Origin: Actinomycetes bacterium
GTDB taxonomy: Bacteria; Actinomycetota; Acidimicrobiia; Acidimicrobiales; Microtrichaceae
Length of the DNA stretch: 37,001 nucleotides
Assembly: GCA_023392475.1 (NCBI GenBank)
Contig: JAEVZA010000222.1
Coordinates: 1 to 37,001 of the forward strand
Direction: 5' to 3'
The translations under genes were made by a program, and so were the position numbers. The notes beneath the pieces are model-generated. The model was not told the DNA's origin. It did not search any database and saw nothing but the letters and a program-made list of their open reading frames with translations. Shown in pieces: positions 1 through 7,934 of this stretch; the first letter of the stretch is position 1; each line of letters opens with the position of its first letter.

Positions 1-18
1 CCCCGGGGGAGGCGCAGC

Positions 19-759
19 GTGACCGACGCGCTCCTCGGGCTCCGCGGCGTCGTCGCCGGCTACGGCGGTCGGCCGGTCGTTCGGGGGATCGACCTCGCGG
101 TCGGCGCGGGCGAGGTCGTCGTGCTGCTCGGTGCCAACGGGGCGGGCAAGACGACGACGCTGCTGGCCGCGTCGGGCCTCCTGCCCGTCTCGGCCGGTGA
201 GGTCCGCTTCGACGGAACGCCCGTGGACGGCACCGGGCGCCGGGCCGCGGCCCGTGCCGCCCGCCTGGCGCGCCACGGCCTGGTGCACGTGCCGGAGGAC
301 CGGGGCGTCTTCGAGGACCTGACGGTGGCCGAGCACCTGCGGCTGACCCGGCCGGCGCGCCGCACCTTCGACGAGGCCGACGTGCTCGACCGGTTCCCGG
401 CGCTCGTGCCGCTCCTCGACCGGCCCGCGGGGCTGCTGTCGGGCGGCGAGCAGCAGATGCTCGCCCTCGCCCGCGCGCTGCTCGCCGGGCCGCGGGTCCT
501 CCTGGTCGACGAGCTCAGCCTCGGCCTCGCGCCGCTGGTGGTGCGGTCGCTGCTGCCCGAGCTCCGGGCGCTCGCGGACGACCACGGCATCGGCGTGCTG
601 CTCGTGGAGCAGCAGGTGCGGCTGGCGCTGACGATCGCCGACCGGGGCGTGTTGCTGCGCCGGGGCCGGGTGGTCCTGGAGGGTCCGGCCGACGTGATCG
701 GCGACCGCCTCGCCGAGGTCGAGGCCGGCTACCTCGGCGACCAGCCCGGCGACGACTGA
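19..759 (+). CDS. livF: ABC transporter ATP-binding protein, branched-chain amino acid type (LivF-like)
   Basis: 246-aa ATPase that would power uptake of branched-chain amino acids or related small carboxylates on the cytoplasmic face of an importer. Seen: Walker A GANGAGKT at residues 38-45, signature SGGEQQ at 141-146, Walker B LLVDE at 161-165 followed by LSLGLAP, which is typical of the HAAT (LivF) group, and the switch region LLVEQQ near 195. Length matches LivF (about 235-250). The GTG start at 19 has a strong Shine-Dalgarno (GGGGGAGG) six bases upstream, as expected for a gene inside an operon, so livG and the permeases probably lie just before the window. A periplasmic binding lipoprotein of the same importer class is encoded alone at 22602-24026. 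The substrate cannot be read from the sequence. Family call is firm; the exact LivF role is inferred. Confidence 0.93.
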   Translation: MTDALLGLRGVVAGYGGRPVVRGIDLAVGAGEVVVLLGANGAGKTTTLLAASGLLPVSAGEVRFDGTPVDGTGRRAAARAARLARHGLVHVPEDRGVFEDLTVAEHLRLTRPARRTFDEADVLDRFPALVPLLDRPAGLLSGGEQQMLALARALLAGPRVLLVDELSLGLAPLVVRSLLPELRALADDHGIGVLLVEQQVRLALTIADRGVLLRRGRVVLEGPADVIGDRLAEVEAGYLGDQPGDD

Positions 760-796
760 GCTCGACGGCGCCGGAGCTCGACGGCGCCTGAGCTCG
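758..796. repeat. Tandem 16-bp repeat at the livF stop codon
   Basis: GAGCTCGACGGCGCC occurs at 758-772 and 774-788, followed by a truncated third copy (GAGCTCG, 790-796). The first copy begins inside the livF TGA. GAGCTC and GGCGCC are each self-complementary. Confidence 0.8.
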
Positions 797-810
797 GGGC
801 ACGCCCCGAG
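793..810. terminator. Hairpin terminator after livF
   Basis: CTCGGGGC-AC-GCCCCGAG is a perfect 8-bp stem (or 7 bp with a 4-nt loop), followed by TT. It lies about 35 bp after the livF stop, between converging genes. Actinobacterial intrinsic terminators often lack a long T-run, so termination is plausible but unproven. Confidence 0.6.
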
Positions 811-823
811 TTGCCCGGATCGC

Positions 824-902
824 CGATCTCGGGGCCGGGCGACCGCTGGGAGGGCGTGTGCCCCCGAGATCGGCCCTGGAGCGCTCTCGGGGCGCGCCCC
901 GA
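824..902. terminator. Nested inverted repeats between converging genes
   Basis: CGATCTCGGGG (824-834) and CCCCGAGATCG (862-872) form a perfect 11-bp inverted repeat around a 27-nt loop. A second palindrome, TCGGGGCGCGCCCCGA (887-902), ends three bases before the stop of the minus-strand carotenoid oxygenase. This dense dyad symmetry between convergent genes suggests a bidirectional terminator. Confidence 0.55.
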
Positions 903-904
903 CC

Positions 905-2605
905 TCAGGCGGGGAGGGGCACGCCGTCGTCGAGGTCCGCGGCGACCTCGAGCGCCGCGGCGGCCAGGTCGTCGTCGAGCTCACCGAGGCGGCCGAGCTC
1001 GTCGGCGAAGCGCAGGCGCGGTCGGTCCTCCGCGCCGACGACCCGCGGCATCCACGCCGAGTGGAGGATGAACGGCACGGTCACGCCCGGCGCGGCCAGC
1101 ACGGCGACCGGGCCCCGGTCGATGGCCCCGGCGTCGAACACCTCCACCCGGAACCCGGCGTCGTTCATGATCGGCACGACGACCCAGCCGTCGTGTCCGC
1201 CCGGCGACGACCCCGCGTACCTGCTGCGCCCGTCGGCACCCGGGTCCCGGGGGACGAAGATCGGCGACGACGGGAAGTCGTCCATCGCCAACTCGTGCAC
1301 GGCGGTCACCGCGAGGTCGTCGCGCGTGCAGCTCACCACGAGCGGCGCCGTCTCGTCCTCGGGCCACTCGGTGCGGTCCACGCGGTCGGCGTAGAGGGCG
1401 AGCATCCGCTGGAACACGGCCTCGGGCCGCCACCCCTGGTTGACCATGTGGTGCAGCGTCGGCGCCGCCATGCCCTCGGTGCTCCAGTCCATGGCGTTCA
1501 GCTGGCGGGTCCACAGGAGCGACGGGTCGCGCAGCTCGGCGCGGTGGAGCACCTCACCGGTGACCGGGTCGAACTCGACGAGCGAGTTGCGGTCGGGGCT
1601 CATCGGGAAGCCGTACAGGCCGGCGAGCGCGGGGTCGCACGGGCGGCCGAGCGCGTCGAGGTCGTCGGCCCGCTGGGTCATCGCGATGTCCGCGTTCTCG
1701 GTGTGCTCGAACAGGACGCGGACGCCGTCGCTGTCGTCGTAGACGGCGTAGTAGTGGTTGATCTCCGGGGCGATGCGGAACACCTCGCAGCCGACCGGGG
1801 TGCCGGGCGGCGTGGCCTCGAGCAGGTCCTTGCGGATGAGGTGGAGCGGCGCGTCGTGGTTGGCCGGTTCGGTCCGCTCGCCGCCGAGGATCACCTGCGG
1901 CTCGACCTTGAACGCGCAGTCGCCCACGACCAGCCAGTCGCGCGTCTGCGTGATCGTGTGGACGGACTGCGGGATGAGCGCCCCCTCGATCGGCCACGAG
2001 CGGATCGGGCCCTCACCGTCCCACCGCACGACGTGCAGCTGCCCGAAATACGTGTTCACGGTCCAGAGCACGTCCCGGTCGGGGTCGATGACCGGGTGCG
2101 CCGTGCTCATCACGAGCGGCAGCACCGGCTGCGGGGTCATCTCGAAGACCTGCCACTCGTCGCGGTGCCCGACGTCGCCGAGGAAGCCCATCGTGAGCGG
2201 GTCGACCTCGACCGGCCGGCCGACGTCCCACGTGGTGAACAGGCGGTCGCCCCAGGGGAGCGGCGCGGTGTTCGCCGCGTTCACCACGCCGTACGGCGAC
2301 TGCACGCCGATCATCGTGGGGGTGAAGGCGTCGGGCCGCTTGGCGCGGAGGCGGGCCGACGGCGTGTCGGTGCGGCGCTGGCGCCAGGCGAACCGGTCGG
2401 GCGGGGCGCCGTGGGTGCCGGGTCGGAGCGAGAGGCGGTAGAGCATGCCCTCGCCGAAGAAGGGGTGCGGGCCGTCGAACGTGCTCGGGTGCGGCGCGCT
2501 GATGACCATCTCGCCGGTGAGCCCGTCGGGCCAGGCCCCGGCGACGAGGGAGAGGTCGTGGTCCTCGGGCGCGGCCCGGGAGAGCAGGGAGCGAGGGATC
2601 GGCAC
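905..2605 (-). CDS. Carotenoid oxygenase family protein (non-heme Fe(II) dioxygenase)
   Basis: 566-aa member of the carotenoid cleavage / lignostilbene dioxygenase family, soluble enzymes that split C=C bonds of carotenoids, apocarotenoids or stilbenes using Fe(II) held by four histidines on a seven-bladed propeller. Candidate ligands are in the expected contexts: H170 (STAHPVID), H216 (SVHTITQTRDWLVVGD), H284 (NHYYAVYDDSDG) and H515 (LHSAWMP). The length is slightly above the usual 450-540. Start is the GTG at 2605; there is no Shine-Dalgarno, but TTAACT lies 7 nt upstream, suggesting a leaderless transcript. It is transcribed divergently from a TetR gene at 2663, and a palindrome in the 57-bp gap overlaps its promoter, so control by that regulator is likely. 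Substrate is not deducible. Four-His conservation makes an active enzyme likely. Confidence 0.9.
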   Translation of the reverse strand: MPIPRSLLSRAAPEDHDLSLVAGAWPDGLTGEMVISAPHPSTFDGPHPFFGEGMLYRLSLRPGTHGAPPDRFAWRQRRTDTPSARLRAKRPDAFTPTMIGVQSPYGVVNAANTAPLPWGDRLFTTWDVGRPVEVDPLTMGFLGDVGHRDEWQVFEMTPQPVLPLVMSTAHPVIDPDRDVLWTVNTYFGQLHVVRWDGEGPIRSWPIEGALIPQSVHTITQTRDWLVVGDCAFKVEPQVILGGERTEPANHDAPLHLIRKDLLEATPPGTPVGCEVFRIAPEINHYYAVYDDSDGVRVLFEHTENADIAMTQRADDLDALGRPCDPALAGLYGFPMSPDRNSLVEFDPVTGEVLHRAELRDPSLLWTRQLNAMDWSTEGMAAPTLHHMVNQGWRPEAVFQRMLALYADRVDRTEWPEDETAPLVVSCTRDDLAVTAVHELAMDDFPSSPIFVPRDPGADGRSRYAGSSPGGHDGWVVVPIMNDAGFRVEVFDAGAIDRGPVAVLAAPGVTVPFILHSAWMPRVVGAEDRPRLRFADELGRLGELDDDLAAAALEVAADLDDGVPLPA

Positions 2606-2613
2606 GGGGGTCA

Positions 2614-2628
2614 GTTAACAGTGTTCAC
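2614..2628. promoter_or_regulatory. Putative TetR operator shared by divergent genes
   Basis: GTTAACAGTGTTCAC is a 15-bp palindrome around position 2621 with one mismatched pair (7-bp arms, 6 of 7 matching). It overlaps the TTAACT box (minus strand) of the carotenoid oxygenase and sits just upstream of the CACGAT box (2650-2655) of the TetR gene. The TNAAC-N-GTTNA shape is typical of actinobacterial TetR operators. Confidence 0.6.
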
Positions 2629-2662
2629 CTGGCCTCGGCAACCATCTGGCACGATGGGCGCC

Positions 2663-3286
2663 GTGGCCGATCCGCTCAGCCGTGAGCTCGTGGTCCGCAC
2701 CGCCAGGGAGCAGCTCGAGCGGGACGGGGTGGAGCAGCTGTCGCTCCGCGCGGTGGCCCGGGAGCTGGGCGTCACGGCCCCGGCGCTCTACCTGTACGTC
2801 CAGGACCGGGACGACCTGCTCGCCGCGGTCGCCACCGAGCACTTCGAGCGGCTGGTCGAGCGCTTCGACGCCGTGGACGAGGCCGATCCGCTCCAGCGCA
2901 TCCGGGCGCTGTGCCACGCGTACGTGGACCACGCCCGCGAGTCGCCGACCCTGTTCGCGCTGATGTTCCGGTACCCGCCCCGGCCGGTCCCCGAGGTCGA
3001 CGCCTTCCCGCCCGCGGAGCGCGCCTTCGCCGTCGCCGCCGCGGCCACGGCGGACGCGGTCGAGTCGGGCGCGCTCCGGGTGCCCGACGCGACCGAGGCG
3101 GGCGTCGTGATGTGGTGCGCCGTGCACGGCGTCGCCGAGGTCGTGCTCTCGGGGTTCGCGGGCGACGACGCGGCGACCCGGCTGCTCGACCAGGTGGTGG
3201 ACACCGTCCTCGCCGGCCAGATCACCCCACTCGGCACCACCCCGCTCGGCACCGCCGTGGTCAGCACCCCTGCGGTCAGGCGGTGA
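2663..3286 (+). CDS. TetR/AcrR family transcriptional regulator
   Basis: About 207-aa one-component repressor. The N-terminal helix-turn-helix is clear (EQLSLRAVARELGVTAPALYLYVQDRDDLLAAV), followed by a divergent all-helical ligand domain with WHG-like features (MWCAVHGVAEVVLSG near the C-terminus). I chose the GTG at 2663 because a TGGCACGAT box ends exactly 7 nt before it, the arrangement seen at other leaderless starts here; the ATG at 2654 would overlap that box and has no Shine-Dalgarno, but remains possible. It is divergent from the carotenoid oxygenase gene and separated from it by a near-perfect palindrome, so it probably represses itself and that enzyme in response to a hydrophobic ligand. 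Its 3' end overlaps the convergent aldolase gene by 11 bp. Family sure, target inferred. Confidence 0.9.
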   Translation: MADPLSRELVVRTAREQLERDGVEQLSLRAVARELGVTAPALYLYVQDRDDLLAAVATEHFERLVERFDAVDEADPLQRIRALCHAYVDHARESPTLFALMFRYPPRPVPEVDAFPPAERAFAVAAAATADAVESGALRVPDATEAGVVMWCAVHGVAEVVLSGFAGDDAATRLLDQVVDTVLAGQITPLGTTPLGTAVVSTPAVRR

Positions 3287-4322
3287 GGGCGCGAACGCCG
3301 GCGGCGAAGCGGTCGACGTCCTCCGGCGTGGTCGCGAAGCTCGTCATCCACCGCACGAGCGACGCCGACAGGTCCCACTCCCAGAAGAACGACCACTCCT
3401 GCAGCGGCTCGATCGACGCCGCCGGCACGGTCGCGAACAGCGCGTTGACGGCGGGCGGACCGCTCAGCGCCACGTTCGGGGCGCCGGTCAGCCGGTCGGC
3501 CAGCACCGCCGCCATCTCGTTCGCGTGGCGCGCGTTGCGGAGCCAGAGGTCGTCGGTCAGCAGCGCCTCGACCTGCGCGGCGATGAAGCGCGCCTTCGAG
3601 GCGAGCTGACCGGCCTGCTTCCGCACGTAGGCGGCGCGGCGGGCGAGCTCCGGGCGCAGGAAGACCACGGTCTCGCCGTACATCGCGCCGTCCTTGGTCA
3701 GGCCGAACGTCATGAGGTCGACGCCCGTGTCCCGGACCATCGTCGGCAGGTCCGTGGCGCTCGCGGCGACGGCGTTGGCGATCCGGGCCCCGTCGAGGTG
3801 CACGACGAGGCCGTGCCGGTGCGCCTCCTCGCACACGGCCGCGATCTCGTCGACCGTGTACAGCGTCCCGAGCTCGGTGGACTGCGTGATCGAGACGACG
3901 CCGGGCTGCGGGTGGTGCTCGGAACCCTCCCACTGGAGGAACGGTGCGAGGTCGCCGGGGACGAGCTTCCCGTCGGCCGTCGCGACCGGGAGGAGCGACG
4001 AGCCGGTGAAGCGCACGGGCGCGCCGCACTCGTCGACGACGATGTGGGCGGACTCGGCGCAGATCACCGCCTGCCACGGCTGGAGCACGCACGCGAGGCC
4101 GACCACGTTCGCGCCCGTGCCGCCCCAGCACATGACCGACTCGACCGGCGCGTCGAACACCTCGCGCAGCGCCGCCTCGGCGCGCCGGGTGAACGGGTCG
4201 TCGCCGTAGGCCCCGGCCGCACCCGCGTTGGCGCGCAGCAGCGCGTCCATGACCTCCGGGCAGGCGCCGGCGGTGTTGTCGCTCGCGAACGAGCCCTCGG
4301 GCGGGGGTGGCAGGTCGGTCAC
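3276..4322 (-). CDS. Threonine aldolase / beta-eliminating lyase family PLP enzyme
   Basis: 348-aa fold-type I PLP enzyme related to low-specificity L-threonine aldolase, which cleaves threonine or allo-threonine to glycine and acetaldehyde in the cytoplasm. Seen: AYGDDPFT near 38-45, H93 (ESAHIVVDE) as the cofactor-stacking histidine, D177 (HLDGAR) for the pyridine nitrogen and K210 (FGLTKDGAMYGE) as the Schiff-base lysine. Length fits the family (about 330-360). Start is the GTG at 4322, preceded by a GGAGGAC Shine-Dalgarno; longer frame extensions upstream overlap the TetR gene and lack coding features. It lies 47 bp downstream of that TetR gene on the same strand, so the two may be cotranscribed. 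The aldolase call is likely; other beta-eliminating lyases share the fold. Confidence 0.88.
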   Translation of the reverse strand: MTDLPPPPEGSFASDNTAGACPEVMDALLRANAGAAGAYGDDPFTRRAEAALREVFDAPVESVMCWGGTGANVVGLACVLQPWQAVICAESAHIVVDECGAPVRFTGSSLLPVATADGKLVPGDLAPFLQWEGSEHHPQPGVVSITQSTELGTLYTVDEIAAVCEEAHRHGLVVHLDGARIANAVAASATDLPTMVRDTGVDLMTFGLTKDGAMYGETVVFLRPELARRAAYVRKQAGQLASKARFIAAQVEALLTDDLWLRNARHANEMAAVLADRLTGAPNVALSGPPAVNALFATVPAASIEPLQEWSFFWEWDLSASLVRWMTSFATTPEDVDRFAAGVRALTA

Positions 4323-4369
4323 GCGTCCTCCAGTGCTGGCCCCAGCCTCGCGGACCCGACGACCGGGGG

Positions 4370-5047
4370 TCAGCCCGACTCGACGCCCGCGGCCTCGACC
4401 CCCGCGGCCTCGACCGCCGCGACCCCGACGTGGCCGGCGGTGCGGTACCGCTCGTCGACCACGCGGACCAGCGCGTCCAGGAGCTCGCGGTCGGCCGCCG
4501 GGTCGGGCGCATACGTCGTCGCGAGGGCCCGGCCCTGGACGGCGTTGACGACGATCGCCGCGACGTCCCGGTAGTCGGCGCCCGGGACGCCGAACGTCTC
4601 GGGGAGCAGCAGCGCGACGACGTCGGCGGCCGTCGTGTGGAGCGCCTGCACCGAGTCGCCCAGCTCCCGCCGCAGGTCCTCGTCGGTGCGGGCCCGGACC
4701 CGGGCCTCGGTGGCGGCGAGCACGCGGTCGTCGGTGAACGCGCCCCAGAGCGCATCGACGGCCCGGCGCACGAGGGCCGACCGGTCGGGCGGGGGATCGG
4801 TCGCGAGCCGGGTGACGAAGGCCTCGGCGTGCTCGTCGACGGCCGCCCGCACGGCGGAGTCCACGGTCGCGGCCAGCAGCGCCGCCTTCGTGCGGAAGTG
4901 GACGAAGACGGTGCCCTGGGCCACGCCGGCGCGGGCGGCCACGGCCGGCGTGGTGAACCCGGGCGTGCCCGCCTCGACCAGCACCTGGACCGAGGCGCGG
5001 AGGACCGCTGCGCGGGTGCCCGCTCGTCGCTCCGCCTGGGTCGGCAC
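4370..5047 (-). CDS. TetR/AcrR family transcriptional regulator
   Basis: 225-aa repressor with a textbook N-terminal helix-turn-helix (FTTPAVAARAGVAQGTVFVHFRTKAALLAA, about residues 30-60) and a helical effector domain. The C-terminus ends in a short repeat (VEAAGVEAAGVESG) encoded by imperfect 15-bp direct repeats at about 4378-4430, probably a slippage product. Start is the GTG at 5047, with TAGCTT (5054-5059) 6 nt upstream and no Shine-Dalgarno, giving a likely leaderless mRNA. A palindrome immediately upstream (5063-5082) is the probable autoregulatory operator. The aldolase-like gene follows on the same strand 47 bp later and is the most likely coregulated target. Ligand unknown. Confidence 0.9.
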   Translation of the reverse strand: MPTQAERRAGTRAAVLRASVQVLVEAGTPGFTTPAVAARAGVAQGTVFVHFRTKAALLAATVDSAVRAAVDEHAEAFVTRLATDPPPDRSALVRRAVDALWGAFTDDRVLAATEARVRARTDEDLRRELGDSVQALHTTAADVVALLLPETFGVPGADYRDVAAIVVNAVQGRALATTYAPDPAADRELLDALVRVVDERYRTAGHVGVAAVEAAGVEAAGVESG

Positions 5048-5053
5048 GGGCCG

Positions 5054-5082
5054 AAGCTAGCAAAGTGACTGATCGGTCATTT
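5054..5082 (-). promoter_or_regulatory. Leaderless promoter and palindromic operator of the TetR gene
   Basis: Reading the minus strand: TAGCTT (5059-5054), then six bases, then GTG. Upstream, TGACTGATCGGTCA (5066-5079, plus strand) is a 14-bp palindrome with one mismatched pair per arm, extended by A/T-rich flanks to 5063-5082. Its position between a possible -35 and the -10 fits autorepression. Confidence 0.6.
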
Positions 5083-5183
5083 AGTGTGCGGGCGCGGTCG
5101 ACGCCCATGGGAGAGGACGGGTGTGTCGGGGTCGCGTCGTCCGCCCCGGCGGCCGGCCCCGGGACCGCACGGAGCTGCTCAGG

Positions 5184-5258
5184 CTGTCCCTGTCTCAGGC
5201 GCCGACAGCTGTCCCCGTCTCAGGCGCCGACAGCTGTCCCTGTCTCAGGCGCCGACGG
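5184..5258. repeat. Three tandem copies of a 25-bp repeat overlapping the ligase 3' end
   Basis: Units at 5184-5208, 5209-5233 and 5234-5258 are nearly identical (one C/T difference in unit 2 and a change at the end of unit 3). The last unit contains the stop codon and final residues (VGA) of the minus-strand acyl-CoA ligase, so the array looks like a repeated duplication of that gene's tail. Each junction creates the perfect palindrome GACAGCTGTC (5204-5213 and 5229-5238) and each unit holds GGCGCC, so the array can fold into several hairpins and may serve as terminator. Confidence 0.85.
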
Positions 5259-6963
5259 CTCGGCGGTTCGACTCCAGCGCCGAGTCGAGCGCCGCCACGT
5301 CCTCGGCCCCCAGCACCGCGTACTCGCGGCGCCGGCGGTCGGGCAGCCACCACACGGGGTCCGCGCCGCGCCAGGCCTCGGTGCGGAGCGGCTTCTTGTC
5401 GGTCTTCTCGGTCCCGGTCGTCGGCAGGCGCTCGACGATGCGCACGTAGCGGGGCGCCCACTTCGTGCCGAGGTCGGCCTGCGCGCCGAGGAACTCGGCG
5501 AACGCGACCGGGTCGAACGACGCGCCGTCCTCGAGCTCGATCGCCGCCATCACCTGGTCCTCGGCGTTGCGCTCGTCGGGCACGCCGTACACGGCCACGT
5601 TGCGGACCTCCGCGAGGCGCCCGAGGATCCGCTCGATCGGCGCCGTGGCGAAGTTCTCCCCGTCGACGCGGATCCAGTCGGCCGTGCGGCCGGCGAACCA
5701 GAAGACGCCGTCGGCGTCGCGGTACGCCAGGTCGCCCGACCAGTACCAGCCGTCGTGGCAGCGCTCGCGCTCGGAGCCCGGATCGCCGTAGTAGCCCTCG
5801 AACCGGTCGAGCGCGTTGCGTCCCACCAGCTCGCCGATCGCCTCGTCCGCGTTGAGCAGGCGCCCCGAGCCGTCGAACTCGGCGACCGGCCGGACCTCCA
5901 GCGTGTCGGGGTCCACCACCTCGATGTCGTCGCCGGGCGGCGCCACGCCGAGGGCCCCGGTGGCGGCCCGCGGCGGCGGGAGCAGGATGATCGCGTTCTC
6001 GCTCGAGCCGTAGCCGGCGATGACCGGGCAGCCGAAGCGCTCCTTGAACGCGTCCATGTCGACCGCCGACGTCTCCGGGCCCAGCACGAGCTTCAGGCGG
6101 TTGTCACGGTCGTCGGGCCGCGGAGGGGTCTCGAGCACGTAGCTGAGCACCCGCCCGATGGCGCTGAAGTAGGTGCAGCCGCGGTCGCGGACGTCGTCGA
6201 TGAACGCCGTCGCGGAGAAGCGTCGCCGGAGCGCCATCGCCGCGCCCACCCGCATCGCCGGCAGGTACCACGCGTTGAGGGCGTTGCCGTGGAACAGCGG
6301 CATCGCGCAGTAGGGCACGTCGTCGCGCCCGCAGAGCAGCGACACGCTCGCCCGGGCCGCCCGGCCCTGGGTCATCCGCACGGCCTTCGGGTCGCCCGAC
6401 GAGCCCGAGGTGAAGAGGAGCACCCAGAGGTCGTCGGGCTCGGGCTCGGGCGACGGCTCCCACGTCGGGTCGTCGGGCAGGTCGGCCTCGAACGCCGGGT
6501 CGTCGAGCTCGACGATCCGGTCGGGCGGGAGGCCGAGGTCCTGGCCGTCGAGCAGCGGTCGGTGCTCGCGGTCGGTCAGGACGAGCCGGCAGTCCGTGCG
6601 GCGCACGTCGGCCGCGAGGTGCTCGCCGCGCCGCGTCGGGTTGAGGCCGACGACGACGGCGCCGGCGAGCCCCGCCGCCGCGAGCGCGAACACGTGCTCG
6701 GGCACGTTGTCCAGGAGCACGCCGACGTGGGGCGGTCCGTCCCACGCGCCGTCCTCGTCGGTGAGCACGCTCGTCAGCCAGGCGGCCCGCCGCCGCGCCG
6801 CGTCCACCACCTCGGCCCACGTCCACGTGCGTCCCTCGAACAGGATCGCGGGGTGGTCGTCGCCCGTCCGGCTCCGCACGAGCGCAGCGACGGTGGTCGG
6901 CCCCTCGTCGCTGCTCGCGCCGGATCCACCGCTCGTGCCGGCGCCCTCGTCGTGGTCGGTCAT
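5245..6963 (-). CDS. AMP-dependent acyl-CoA synthetase (FadD17-like)
   Basis: 572-aa adenylate-forming enzyme that activates a carboxylic acid with ATP and joins it to CoA. Seen: phosphate-binding loop FTSGSSGDPK at 184-193, substrate-pocket region YGSSEN, GELVGRN, the hinge-region motif WSGDLAYRDADG, RTADWIRVDGENFATAPIE, and a C-terminal TEKTDKKPLR carrying the catalytic lysine region. The spacing resembles mycobacterial FadD17/FadD6-type ligases for long-chain or steroid side-chain acids. The first 20 residues are a low-complexity Gly/Ser/Asp extension. Start is the ATG at 6963; CAGACT lies 7 nt upstream and there is no Shine-Dalgarno, so a leaderless transcript is possible. It follows the SDR gene on the same strand by 55 bp. 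Class is sure, substrate unknown. Confidence 0.92.
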   Translation of the reverse strand: MTDHDEGAGTSGGSGASSDEGPTTVAALVRSRTGDDHPAILFEGRTWTWAEVVDAARRRAAWLTSVLTDEDGAWDGPPHVGVLLDNVPEHVFALAAAGLAGAVVVGLNPTRRGEHLAADVRRTDCRLVLTDREHRPLLDGQDLGLPPDRIVELDDPAFEADLPDDPTWEPSPEPEPDDLWVLLFTSGSSGDPKAVRMTQGRAARASVSLLCGRDDVPYCAMPLFHGNALNAWYLPAMRVGAAMALRRRFSATAFIDDVRDRGCTYFSAIGRVLSYVLETPPRPDDRDNRLKLVLGPETSAVDMDAFKERFGCPVIAGYGSSENAIILLPPPRAATGALGVAPPGDDIEVVDPDTLEVRPVAEFDGSGRLLNADEAIGELVGRNALDRFEGYYGDPGSERERCHDGWYWSGDLAYRDADGVFWFAGRTADWIRVDGENFATAPIERILGRLAEVRNVAVYGVPDERNAEDQVMAAIELEDGASFDPVAFAEFLGAQADLGTKWAPRYVRIVERLPTTGTEKTDKKPLRTEAWRGADPVWWLPDRRRREYAVLGAEDVAALDSALESNRRAVGA

Positions 6964-7018
6964 GGGCAGGAGTCTGGCGGCTCCGGCACCCCGCGCGCCC
7001 GCGGAACTGACACGGGCG

Positions 7019-7876
7019 TCAGGTCGGCGTGGGTGGCGTGGACCGCAGCCACGCGATGACGCCGCCGTCCACCAGCAGGTCCGTGCCGGTCACGTAGCGG
7101 GCGTCGGGGCCGGTCAGGAAGGCGACCGCACCGGCGATCTCCTCCGCCGTGCCGGGCCGGCCGGCGGCGCTCCCGTCGAGGAGCATGCGCATCGACCCGC
7201 CGTGCTCGCTGTCCAGCTCCGCCCGGCCCATCGGCGTCGAGATGACGCCGGGGGAGATCGAGTTGACCGTGGCCCCACGGGCGCCCCACGCGCCGGCCGC
7301 GGCCTGCACGCGCACCTGGTTGCCGCGCTTGGCGATGCAGTACGCGGTGCCGGTGTCGCCGACCGCCAGCTCGGGGAGGTCGAGCAGCTGGTCGGGCGGG
7401 GTCGTCGCGAGCCTCGCCTGGAGGTCGGGATCGAGATCCGCCATCGTCCCGGCCATCGACGAGATGAACACACCGGCGCCCCCGTCGGCCACGACCGCAC
7501 CGAACGCCTCGACGACCAGCGCGGTGCCGAGCAGGTCCACGTGCATGATCCGCTCGACGCTCGCCTGCACCGGTGAGAGCCCGGCCGTGTGCACGACCGC
7601 GGTCACGGGACCCCGCTCGGCGGCCCGACGGGCGAGGTCCTCGACGGACGAGCGGTCGGACACGTCGACCACCAGCGGCACGACGTCCAACCCGTCGGCG
7701 GTGAGCTCGTCGGCCGCGGCCCGGACCTGACGCTCGCCCACGTCGGCGAGCACGACGGTGCGGTCGCGGCCGATGCGACGCGACGCGGCGACGCCCATGC
7801 CGCCGGCCCCGGTCACGACGACGACGGAGCCGTCGGCGGGGCGGGCGTCGGGTGCGGACTCGGAGATCGGGGGCAC
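7019..7876 (-). CDS. Short-chain dehydrogenase/reductase (SDR)
   Basis: 285-aa NAD(P)-dependent oxidoreductase of the classical SDR type. Seen: glycine motif TGAGGMG at 22-28, acidic D45 after beta-2 (VLADV) pointing to NAD(H), HTAG at 96-99 (family NNAG), active-site Ser near 139-140 (ISSMAG), Y179-x3-K183 (YCIAKRG) and the C-terminal YVTGTDLLVDGG. An insertion of about 25 residues separates the serine and tyrosine, larger than in most classical SDRs. Start is the GTG at 7876, with TACGCT 7 nt upstream and no Shine-Dalgarno. The acyl-CoA ligase follows 55 bp downstream and the two probably form an operon. The divergent neighbour is the DegT-family gene. Likely oxidises a secondary alcohol in catabolism; the substrate is unknown. 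Confidence 0.92.
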   Translation of the reverse strand: MPPISESAPDARPADGSVVVVTGAGGMGVAASRRIGRDRTVVLADVGERQVRAAADELTADGLDVVPLVVDVSDRSSVEDLARRAAERGPVTAVVHTAGLSPVQASVERIMHVDLLGTALVVEAFGAVVADGGAGVFISSMAGTMADLDPDLQARLATTPPDQLLDLPELAVGDTGTAYCIAKRGNQVRVQAAAGAWGARGATVNSISPGVISTPMGRAELDSEHGGSMRMLLDGSAAGRPGTAEEIAGAVAFLTGPDARYVTGTDLLVDGGVIAWLRSTPPTPT

Positions 7877-7883
7877 GGCGGGG

Positions 7884-7928
7884 AGCGTAGCGACGGGCGG
7901 TCCGGCCGGGACGACCGGCCGTTAGGGT
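7884..7928. promoter_or_regulatory. Divergent leaderless promoters for the SDR and DegT-family genes
   Basis: Minus strand: TACGCT (7889-7884) then 7 nt then GTG at 7876. Plus strand: TAGGGT (7923-7928) then 6 nt then GTG at 7935. Neither start has a Shine-Dalgarno, so both mRNAs probably begin at or next to the start codon. Confidence 0.6.
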
Positions 7929-7934
7929 CGGGCG

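Noticed and set aside
1061..2650. Upstream extension of the TetR reading frame and other long frames opposite the carotenoid oxygenase
   Set aside because: Arg/His/Val-rich shadow of the oxygenase gene; only the part from 2663 on has a recognisable domain.
4323..5108. N-terminal extension of the threonine-aldolase frame
   Set aside because: Overlaps the TetR gene in another frame, and a good Shine-Dalgarno sits right before the GTG at 4322.
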